The notes under the pieces: generated by a model
What the model was told of the DNA's origin: nothing
Databases searched by the model: none
The model's input: the letters and a program-made list of their open reading frames with translations, nothing else
Made by a program: the position numbers and the translations under genes
In this document: piece after piece, positions 1 to 12,200 of the stretch
Layout: each line of letters begins with the position of its first letter
Position numbering within the stretch: position 1 is the stretch's first letter
From: Atrina japonica
Lineage: Eukaryota; Mollusca; Bivalvia; Pterioida; Pinnidae
NCBI GenBank assembly: GCA_030159075.1
Contig: BROG01000106.1
Location: forward strand, 884,001-948,000
DNA length: 64,000 bases
Reading direction: 5' to 3'

Positions 1-3000
1 GGCTGCTAACATTAAACCTTTCAATCCTACAATTCCAAGTTGAAAATTAGAAAAAGAATAATATCTTCAGACATGAAGCAAATAATGCATGCTTGACTGA
101 AAACATCTTTATTCTACATAAATCAGTTATTTGCATTGTATATACCGGGTATTATATGTTGGAACATTTGCTACAATTATAATGGAGACCGATCACAGAA
201 TAATGCGTTTTCATGACAAATTTTACCATCTGGCATAAGTTCCACCACCAGTTTAGGATATGCTATGTTCGTGCAGCCCGCAGGATTGTCGCAGACTTTT
301 CTACAAACATCGGGATCTACACAAGCGACCTGATCTGCAATATAAGGTAAATTAGTAACAGTACATGTTTAAAGTCCCTTATGATCAATATTTTATGCAA
401 TAAATGCTTTTATAGATAAAATTATTTCTACCGATCGAGTAGCCTATGCTATTTCCTCTCTGTTTACTTCTTTTAACAAGAAAAAACTACAGGTATCTAC
501 AAATAAACCGTTTACGATACTTACAGATATATAACAACACTAACCCTACGTAAATCCGTGTATTTTTACGAGTTTAAGCCATACCTAAGTACTAGTAAGA
601 GTAATTCGTATAATATGACGTCATCTCTCATAGAAATGAAATGTTAACCCTACGCATAACAATATATGAAAAACACATTGAAATAGTAAAAATTACAATA
701 AAATGCATATTTCTTCTGAGTTAATAATGATATATTAAATTGATAATTCTGCTTAATTGCATGCCACTTTTAACTCAACATCATTTTTCTCCGGTAACTA
801 TACGATAATCATATGTATCCAAAATGTCCTCGACACTTTTAATGTCTGAAAATATCATCAACACCAAAGTTATAGTTTTACAAAGGAGCCCAAAACAAAT
901 GTTCACGGACATCGTTTCTGTCGATAAGACTTCATCAGTTAAGCTCTGATTTAGTATAGATATAATTCCGAAAGATAAAGTAGTCAATGCACAAACTATA
1001 ATTTTTAATGTAAAATATTCAAATTTCTTACCAGTATAAAGAATTCGACTGATCATTCCCGGAAAGACCGTAGTGAATAATGGTAAAATCTTAAGATAGG
1101 CTGCAAGAATGGATCCGCCTTTCACATGATGCATATTTTTGGCAGCAAGAGACCTCTGAACTAGTACCTGATTCAATAAAAATATACATATGTGCACACG
1201 GCACGACAACGTCAAAATAATTTTCAAAGGCGAAACATTTCTATCGTTTAAACATAATTTGGACCTCACTGGTAGTAATGTTTTATGATCTATTTTTGTA
1301 TTCTAATGGACTTAGAGTTTCTAATACCCATTTTTACTTCTTCATTACAGCCTTTAATGATGTATGTGTCCCACTTTGTTTTGCAACTTAATTATACAAC
1401 TAAAAGTCATGCACCCTTCACTAATCTACTTTTATTAATATATTATAAACATACTACCAAAGTTATATAATGCTCAAGACGATATCGTTTCTGTCAATTA
1501 GACTTCATCAGTTGAGCTTCAATTTAAAAGTTATGTGTATTTCTAAAGAGAAAATGGGATTATACAAGGCCAAATAATATCTCTAAAAGTATAGCCAAAA
1601 TCCGTCTAAGAGTAACCACTGTTAAAAATGACTATCTTAGCTTTAGAAAAAAAATTGAATTTAAATGATGTTAACAGTGCCAAATAATACTTTAGTATAA
1701 GATGAACAGCTGGTACCGAAATACCAGGTACTAGGTACTTACGAGATCAATTAATTTTAACTGCAGTAGGATCCGTGTATTTCCAAATAAAACAACATAT
1801 GCAGCGTTTCATTCTGAATTACGTTAACAAAGTCTAGCAAACCATTATTCTCAAATCTTCAACATTTTAATGCGGACACATATGTTTGTTGCTTTATCAT
1901 ATGATAATATTTACATACCAACTGTAATTTCCTTCATTTCTAGTATATAGAGCGATTGCTTTCAATTTTCAATGAAAGACATTAGACTGTCACTTGACCT
2001 GAGTGCTAACAGCTTTATTTTAAATGTTGACGGAGGTATCGATAATAATAGGTTTTGAACATGCCAGAGTTTATTTCACAACGTCAATTTGCATTTGTTT
2101 TATTTCAATTAATTTGAAGGATTTGTTAGTATATGATGAGATACATACGAAACCGAACATCATTAAATGTCGACCAGCATAGACGTCACGGCATTGCCCA
2201 GCAGACTGGTTTTGAAATGTTACATGTAAATAAAGTGACTACTTTCAATTGTCATCAACAAGTATTAGCGGTTTTCTTTTTTGTGGTATATTGTTTTGAT
2301 AAAATATCAGAGTTCAAACGGAAATTTGCAGTAAAACATCGAGCCACTAACCATCCTCCACCACCGAGCGATCGTATATTAATAAACAAAAATGAACCAA
2401 GTCTGAGAATATTTCATATCATTAGTTTCTTTCAAAATGATATTGATACAGAAAATTCTATTTATTTAGTATTTTTGGGCAGGAAAGAGAACTACTTCTC
2501 ATGTCAAATATTTGTTGAGCTGTTACGCTGTATTAAGAGGTCCAGCGGAGTGCAGTTTCACAGGAAAAAGATAAATACATGTATATAAATACCATATAAG
2601 CGGAAATCTTAGCAAAATGCAATTGTAGTGTTTTGTCCTAAATTATGGTGTATAATTATAGCAAGAAGTAATTTTAGCTATTTTATGATTAAAAAGATAA
2701 CTCGTTACTACGATGATGAATGAATTGTTAGCGATATTCAATTTAGAGATTTTATGATTAAAGAATAATAACTCTTACCCGATAAGGAATGAATTGTTAG
2801 GATATTCAGTTTTAGCGATCTTAGCAAACTCGCTAATTTAGCTAAATTTGAATCCTTGCTACAATTTCTGCTTATTCGGTATAAGGATTGTTTTTCATTT
2901 TTGTTGCAAAATATTGCTGTAGGAAAGCAATTGCTTAATGGAAAAATTCATTGTGCAGCACTTCGCGATTAATTTCATGCTCTATGTTGTTGATGTATAA

Positions 3001-3138
3001 ATGATCATGATTCACATAAAGTCTTATAATGATAATGATTAATAAGAAATGTCTGCACTCCAATGTCTTGCAGTTAAACAATGGTAAATATAGGACTCGG
3101 TTGATGTTATATAAAACTCCAGCATCTATTACTTTGTG

Positions 3139-3231
<93 letters not shown>

Positions 3232-6200
3232 TATATGAATATATGTTATTGTGTAATAACCTGATCCGAACAGAAGTACCAACAACTCAATATGGATATT
3301 CCTAAAATATTTCCTGGCCATGGTATATCGCCGGTGACCGGATCTCTCAAAAGATGAAAAGCGTCCGATGGAGGAAAACCACACTGTGAGCCATTAATTA
3401 TTTTGGACGGAACTGCATAAGGATACAATGCATATATTTTCTCAATTCCACCAATTTTGTTGAAACCTGTTCAATGTGTGAAAATGTGAAGTTTTATGTT
3501 ACAGAAAACATGTATATAATAACTCGCAGATATCAAAGTATTAATCGAAAGAAGGATCATGAGACAATATACAAAGCAGGTGGGAATTAGACACATGCGG
3601 ACTTATGGGGATCTAGAGGTGGGATCATGTGCTATGGAGGATTAACATTTCCTGCCGACCGGTCACACTCATCGTGACACCATTCAAATGATATAACGGA
3701 ATCCTCGTCATGGTGGGAAAAGACGATTCCACAACCACTATGTAACAGGCAAGTCAAGATTACACTAAGTGAAACACTGTAATAGCAGACAAGATGGCTA
3801 TACAGTAAAGGCTGCAAAATAATGACATCAATCGCGCTTCTTGATATATTTATGGCAACAACGTGTCAGTTAGTAGTTTGCCTCTGTATATGAAAGTTCC
3901 ATATGTTTAACACGTCCTTGCATATCAGATCATCTGAGAGATATAAACACCATATGTAGGCGAAAAAGGGATATTACTACAGAGATGTGGATAATTGATA
4001 TTGGGTAAGTCAAAAACATAACGTTTATCGTATAACTTGCTTGTTGTTTTTCGTCTGTGTCCATAGTAAGTATAATATTCAAGTTGGAAGCGTATATTGT
4101 ATCAGCTTGACTGTATGTCCATGCTGAGTTAAACTTGTGTTTGAAAACATGAGAGTTTTTGACACTACATTTTAGAAAAATGGTGTTAGTATCCACATTT
4201 GATTTACATTGCTTCTGGAATAAGCAGAAGTATTGCTGATGTTTCATCTTAACGACTGTCATGATTTTAGTAAGGAGTATAGGTAAAGGTTTAATAGAAC
4301 ATATGCTGGATCCTGCTAAGTTTCTATAATTTTATGAAGTTTAGGTATCCAATATAAATATGATAGCTCAAAATCATTATCGGTTGTAGGTACATAAAAA
4401 GTAATACTGATGCATGATTTCGAAGGTTTTCATCCTTTAAAAGTAAGATTGGTATGTAGGATTACCAAAATTGGTATTAGGCCCTAGCTCTTCTAGACGA
4501 TTATAGCAATGTGCTTTACAAGTAAATACAATAACATTTCAGGCTTTTTCTGTCGAGAGCATAACACAATGATTATGTAGTTTTTCTAGCTCGGCAAACA
4601 CTTCCTGGTCACTGATTACCGAAGGATAATGCACTGTCATTGTTCCTGTGAGTTTTTTATTCGCGATTTTATGAACCACCGTACAGTTTTTAAACTGTTA
4701 ACGTATGGAACCAAAATAAAGCTCTGTGGAAACACAGGGTTCTGTGACCGAGTGTTCCGAGTATAGTGCTTTTAATAATGAACCTTCTAGTCTGCACGGG
4801 ATTCTTAACAAAAGCAAATAAATTGGACACATCACTTCAGTGTTCATTTGTTTTACAGTATTCGGATTTTCATGGGTATCATATAGTCAAATTGGACACA
4901 TCACTTCAGTGTTCATTTGTTTTACAGTATTCGGATTTTCATGGGTATCATATAGTCTTGGAAGCCAAAATACGACTACAAACAAACCTTGTTGCATGTG
5001 AAGTAAAATTATAATACAGTCAGATAATGTTAGTCTAATATGTATAAAATGGTACCCGTTAGATGTAGAGATATCTTTATACTTACTCAGTCCCATCAGT
5101 ACTATTGCCCCGATTACCATTATAATGGTTTGCAATGTGTCGGTGTAAATAACAGCTTTTAAGCCACCTACAATACAAATTCAAATAAAGCAGTGATATA
5201 AACAAAACAATAAGTGAAGTATAGACATCTTTTTGCTTTTACCACCGTAAACAACTGAAATAAATCATATACTGTAGAACTCGACGGGGAATGATTTTTT
5301 TTCAAATAAACAAGGTTTTCAAAATAACAGGGTTATAATGGTAATTAAGATATTTGGTGGCGGGAATCAAATATTATCTCAAATAAAGCGGGATTTCAAT
5401 ATAACAGATTTCAATATAAGTGGCTATGATTGTAATAGGCATCTCATGATTTTACACACGTAAACAGTGATATACACAACATGATTAACACCTCATAGTT
5501 TCATATGCGTAAAATAGTGTAAAACAAATCAATAGACATTTAAGTATTTTATCTGCTTAAATAAAAGAAGTGATGTAAGGAATTCGACAAACATCAAATG
5601 GCCTTAGCGTCGTAACACATTGAATTAAACAAATTGATTATTACGAAAACGTAATGCCTATGGAAATGTATGTGCCATGACTGAAGGTGTTTGAACTTTC
5701 CAAACACATGGTAAAATTAACGTGTTGAGTGATAACATTATATCACGAGTTCAGTAATATGCATAAAAGTATTGTGAATTAATTTTGCGTATTACTGCGA
5801 ATAAGAGTAAAAGTAGTACGTGTAAATTTCGTAATGTAACGAAAAAGAACAGAGTAACATGTACTCGATTTCTCGTGATACTAGTTGTATTTCAGAAAAA
5901 AAACACACGAATGAAATCTCGAAATGCTTCAGAATGGACTAACTCGTCTAATTGTTCTCGTGGTATTGCATCAGTTGTTGCAGTATTACGCACAATACTC
6001 GTAAATCTGAACTCGTGATATAATGTTATATCTCACCAGTACGTTAATTTTATCATGTGATTGGAAAGTTCAAAAACCTTAAGTCATGACACATATACGT
6101 TCTCGTAGATTATATCTCTGGATTTCATTTGCATAAAACAATGAAGTAAGCAACACAATCGGCAACTTATAGTGATATATAAGTTATATAATGGTACTTT

Positions 6201-9200
6201 AATTTTTCATGGTTTCTGTACACTTTGAGATGTTATGGATGAAAGAAGTGCTTACTTTGGAGAGGTTTGATGATTAGAAATATAAAATGTGTTTTGACTC
6301 CTTCCGGACACCTGATCCCATCTTGTTTGAATTTTGTAGTTGTGCTACATGTAGAGACCATCTGTATATCTAATTTGTCGTACTTTGTACTTATACTTTG
6401 TATGCAAAAGAATAAAACATTTCTGACTTCCGAATCAGATAAGTCGGATTTGAAGTTCAAATCGACATATTATTCAATTGTGTAGAAACAATTAAGATAA
6501 TGGGAAAATGATGACTCTGTTCTTACCTGAAATGGTATAAATTGCTGAAATGCCTAGCAATAAAGCGACCCCTACGTACATGTTCCAACCAACTGATTGT
6601 TGTATGAATATGGTACCAGCATACATATCAACCTGTGGGTAATTATAGCAACACAATATAAGGCTGAAACCTACAACGTAATTTATCTATTATTTCCTAT
6701 GTTAAATTATCTTTTTTTTTTTTAAATTATTCTTCTGGGTATGACATTTGACAAATGACTTTTAAATTCCATTCCCTTAAAGATTAATCTATATAGTTTC
6801 TTCTAAAAATCTCTGATTATTTTGTGATACTAAAATTTCAAGTTACAACTTATTTTCTTTACAACAACTTTTTATTTGGAGTAATTTACTACGAACACAG
6901 AAGGGAATGATGTTTTGTTCAGTCTGTATGTATTTAAAGATAATCTTGAACATTTTTAGAAAATAGTATTTAAAATGAAGTCACTGGAAACTATTGCAAA
7001 ACTATCGTTTTACAAAGAAGGTAATGGGAAAACGTTTGTTCATAAACTTATGCACTGGGCATAGACAACATGCACATTGTACTACTAAGATTCACACGGT
7101 GAAATTTAATTAATGTGATCCGCCCCTTTTCGTGAAGATCTAGGATCGTGTGTTCTTACAAAGGTGGATTGACGCAGTAGAATAGGTTTTATTCTTCGGT
7201 TGTATTTCATATGTCATCACAAGAAGCAAAAATAGATCAAGAATTTAATTTACAATTAATAGGCCTATCTGATTGTTACATAGGGGAATTTTAATTCTGG
7301 TTTAGAATTGGATATTTGAAATTCTCCAAGAAAAAAAAAACTCTTTGAAGAACATTTTAGTTTGCATGCATTATTTGACAACAATAAGCTTCACAGCATG
7401 AATGTGTCACAGTATATTAAAAAAACCAAGACGTACCGATATTTTTGTGAACACATATATTAGCAAGGCTAAGACGGACATATATATCTGCAACCGCTGA
7501 CCACCAAATCGTTGTTTTAAGTATTCTGGTAACGTGTATACCTGAACAACAACAAAAACAATGGTCAAATATCTTACCCAAATAAAGTTTAATTTACAAC
7601 AAATGCATGAAAAATTATCGATTCAAATTAACAAAATGATATCTTCAAATAGACAAATATTGTACCTATACACAAATACAGGATCGCTATCATAAAACAA
7701 TGTTACTTATTCAACTGCAGAGCATTACGGCATAATGCAATGCATAGGCGTATTGAACTGTGTTAGAACTGTGCGATTACATATGCATTGTAATAAAGGA
7801 CAAAATTCTATGTAATGCTAATTTTTTGTGAATGTTGATAAAATATATGAACTTTAATACCGTTAATAATATTTGTATAAAGTTCTAAAATTAGCCTGTT
7901 TGCACAGAACTAGGAGATGAATGTTGTTCACCTAAAGTACTTAAAAATTTGACATAATCTACAAATACAACCAATGCAAGATATCTTACAAAAGATATGC
8001 TATGGGTCTACCAAGGTAAAACTCGTTGTGTTTGTAAACACATGCCAATTTACCTGGATAGACCTGTACTTGTCCTGTTATACATAACATATATAATATA
8101 TAAGTTTTACAATCTTTTCAGGTTGTGTTTTCAAGATAGTTTTGTGCTTTTTGGACTTTCTAAACTGGGAAGAATGAAAACACGTAGGTATCAAGTCAGA
8201 CATATAATTTATCTGGCATTGTGTTTATTTTATCTGGCCTCAACATAATTATCTTTCGGTTGCCATACACTTAAGTAATTGTGAGATGACCAATGAATAA
8301 AACACAGTGCAAGTAATCAGAATCAGAGTTATTCGTTGGTGTAAGTTTGGTCGAAGGAGATTATTTGTATTTAACCTTTAATTTATCAAATTGGGACAAA
8401 GTAGAAAGGAAGCCAAAGATAATTTCTTTAAGACATACAAATAGTTATACGCAGCCGCCATATAAAAGAAATATAAGTGGATATCACAAAATGATGCATA
8501 TTTCGTATGTGGCACCCACGGGGTTCCGTAGAATAAAAATACTTACTCCACTCGCAATATATACTGGGACAAAAAGCCAACCCAACAACAAGAGACAGAA
8601 CAAGCCCTGTAACAAAAATATAGCATGGGTCAACGATATATCATGTCTAAATGTATACAATTATAAATATTGTAAATTTCTAGTATTAATGGATAACATC
8701 AAAACAGTAAAAAACATAACAAAACATTGCATTTTGTAGGAATATTGAATGTGTGGTGAGCAAAAGTTTATCATAGTCGATATGACAACATAAAATGCAA
8801 TGATTACTTGTCAAACATTGACGTCCGGTAAATCTTAAGGTGAGATCAGGTGTCATAGAGGCACGGGTACTGTATGTGAACTTCTTTAGCGGTATTCTAA
8901 TATTAGCGCCTTTCGCGCTAATGTCATTGCGCTAATTCAAGGGCAGCGGTAAAATTTCCCCATCCTGTCATTCTATATACACGACAAAGCTAATGAAATT
9001 ACAAATTTAAGAGTGTGCTAATAAGTCTATACTCCCTTATAGCGCCAAAATATGATTGCTCTAATTTATATACACACATTATATCCCTTACCGGCCGATA
9101 ACACCGGCTAGTCTATAGTCAAGTCCAAATAAAAGCAAAGGAAAACCACCTAACCTTAATAGGGGATTAATCAACTTGAGAACCAAAGATATCAAGTAGC

Positions 9201-12200
9201 TAAGCATTGCAAACATGGTCGTTATATACGTTGTAAAATTTAAACTAAGTTGTTTGCACGTAAAAATAAATATTGAATAACTCATCAATAACTCTTCTAT
9301 AAGGTAACGACTAAGACCAGATCAAATGTGTGTTTATAGGTGAATGGGTTAAGGCAAAGGTATTTTACTGCTTGCACAAGGAAAGTTGATTCTACATTTG
9401 TCGTATACACTTTCATTAGCTTTCTAAATCAATACATGTATAAAGTGTGGGAATTTGATTCTGTTGAATTTTGTTTTTTTTTAGAAGTTTTTTCATTGTA
9501 CAAAATAAAATGCATCTGTCTATTTAATTCGTTCAAAATGTACTTTGGCCTCCAACATAATTATATTAACTTCTACCACAATGACGTAATGAAAAATATC
9601 CATGCCACTTGATCCCACGTCTGGATTTTCAGAGGTTTGTGTGTGTACAATTTTCACTTGATTTTTATATTGTATCATGAACATTTTTTCGATTAATTCT
9701 TTGGTTATTTGTGATTTTTACAAGACGATGTAGTCACTTCGTTTACTTATAGTATCAGATTCAATATGACTGGCAGCCGAAAAACTGCCAGTTTATCGAT
9801 TTTCTTGAATAAATAGAATACAACAAACTGTCTGATCGGAGCATGGAAGAGGACTTTAATCCACTGAAATCTGATACCACTGTTAAACTGCAAATTCAGG
9901 TTGAACATTTCTGATCCTTGATTTGTTTACTGTGAACCCGTTTTTGATGTGGACGAGTTTAAATTTTAGGTTATATATTAAAAGGGTTTAGGTTATATAT
10001 TAAAAACGTACTTTTGTGTGTACAGTTATCCAGCTGGAAATAAAATGCAAACCGAAAAGTGAGTTGAATCGATCGTATGAGTTTACTCCGCCCCGCAAAG
10101 TTATTTGAATCGGACAATATTTCTACGATATTGTGTCGCACATGTGTACATTTGTTTGTTATTGAGGATTTCAATGAGTTATCGCGATTGTGTCCAAACA
10201 ATTTACCATTAATTACGCAAATAGCTGCTTCCGATAATATAGTTAATCGTTTAAATGAACAACCAAATGTTGAATGTACTTGATTACTTGGATTATTTTA
10301 AATAAAGATCATTAAATGATAAGAAATATTAAAGAAAGTATTTCCCGAGATTACAGTATTTTTACACATAAGTGAACTTTATTTTATATTTATACTCGAC
10401 ATGCTGTTGTGTACAAAACTAGGAATTACAGATTAATGTTTGTTTGACCCACATAAAAGTTTGCGTATTTTGATTATGCAATCACTGTACTGATAATTTA
10501 GGTCAGTATCGCATTGATAAATTTTAAATGTTTATAGATGCTGACAACTGCAAATAGAAATAATATAGTATATCATATTATGACATAATATCATTTTAGT
10601 CATCTTGACGGCTGATAGCAAGTTTTAATTTTTATTCTTACTTACATTGAGCTCATAGCTGGCAACAGCTATACCGGAAGCAGCACCTGTACCCGCCAAA
10701 CCAATAAAACTGCCACTTCCAATGTTACTTGAAAACAAGGACGCTCCAATCTGTAATCACATTAGCAAAATACATACATATATATTTTAAAAACGTGCGC
10801 CTTGAAAGCGACTGTGTCACATCTTGGTGCTCTAACTCAGGATGGACCATTCCTTCTTTCTTAGAAGAACCCTTAAACATAGTGCATTTTGTAGTAAACA
10901 CTCCTAATTGCAGACTTATCAATACATAAATCAACATTACAGGTCAAAGTTCGAGGTACGCAATCTACTTAATCACGTTATGTCCCTCTGGATGCTTACC
11001 AGGCCCGATCCACTTGCTTAATTCATTGTTCCGGCCAACAAGTTGACAACTAGTTCAGTATACGTAAATGAAGCATTGATGGTTCCGAAAATGATCTATC
11101 ATTGGAATGAATAAAGCTTTAAGCAGGTATCCATTTGTCCTCGTATGACACTTTACCATTGGAGCAGACGTACCGACCTGTTGCTACCTACGGTAACGTG
11201 CACTTGGATGAGACTTGTATCGTGTCAATACCATGATGAACTTGGATAGATACTGAAATTCGATGGTATAAGGACAGATCGAAAAATCGGGATAAAATAA
11301 TACGTCTACGCTCTGTCAGAAACCAAAAGATTAAAAAAGGGGGCGTTCATTAAAAAAGTATTTAAAATGGGGTGGTCATTTAAAAAGAATTGCCTTGTTA
11401 TGATTTCAAGCATTGCTGTAGACCTAACATTTTTACCGACATGTAGCCCGTCTCTTCTGTTATCATATAATTCAAACTCTTTGCAAACATGCGAAAACAA
11501 TTGTCAAGTGTGGGTATATTAAACACATGCAAAGACATGTCAAATTCTGTTATTCTTAGCATCTATATCTGATGTAGTCAGTGTAATTATGTTCTAAACA
11601 TCATTTAATAACTTAAAATATCTTTAAGAATCGTGAATTTGTTGACCCTAAACACGAGAGTCTGGTTGAGAACCTGTATGGAAAGTTTTAAAAATTCATT
11701 TTATTTTATTTCTTTTAAATGATAAAATTCATAACATCTAATCTACAGCTTGCAACGTCTTGACGTGAAGCGATAACAGGACAAAACAAGCATGAAATAA
11801 TATGTGATAACTTATCAAAAGAGTGTAGGTAAAATTATGTAACTGTTACATTCAGTACTTGAGGTCATCATAATTATAATATTTACAAACCGACTACAAT
11901 TCCCTTCATTGCAAGTATATAGAGCAATATATTGTATATTCAGTATTTGCAGTCGCGTGACTCGAGTATTAACCGCTTTTCTTTTCAGCGTAAGAATACA
12001 TGGACGAATCAATAAAGTATACAATATCACATGTTTATTTCTTATATATTTAATCGTAACAGCCATACATTAGGCCTACCACAAAACAAATAAAAATCAC
12101 TGAAAGAAATCGGAAACAAGAGACAACATCTGTAGCACATTGTGCAGCCAACAGGCCCATATCGCGATATATCTAGGTTATGTTATGACCGGAACCACAT

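Noticed and set aside
781..1269. 162-codon minus frame
   Set aside because: Only 1032-1167 of it is coding (symporter exon 9). The rest is intron read-through, shown by the splice sites and matching phases on both sides.
2133..2588. 151-codon plus frame
   Set aside because: It sits in a dispersed repeat whose second copy at 11.9-12.9 kb has no corresponding frame, and no known domain is visible.
3139..3384. Minus open frame with a long Ile-Tyr run
   Set aside because: Translation of the (AT)n tract; only the N-terminal part overlaps real coding (symporter exon 8). The same reasoning removes the Ile-Tyr frames at 27.8, 32.2, 34.5, 41.5, 57.3 and 58.0 kb.
9088..9288. 66-codon minus frame between symporter exons 4 and 3
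   Set aside because: Considered as an extra exon, but exon 3 and exon 4 already join in phase at the conserved position and the frame has no SLC5 similarity.
10077..10283. 68-codon plus frame overlapping a 76-codon minus frame
   Set aside because: Balanced composition but no recognised family, no splice context, and an equally long frame on the other strand.
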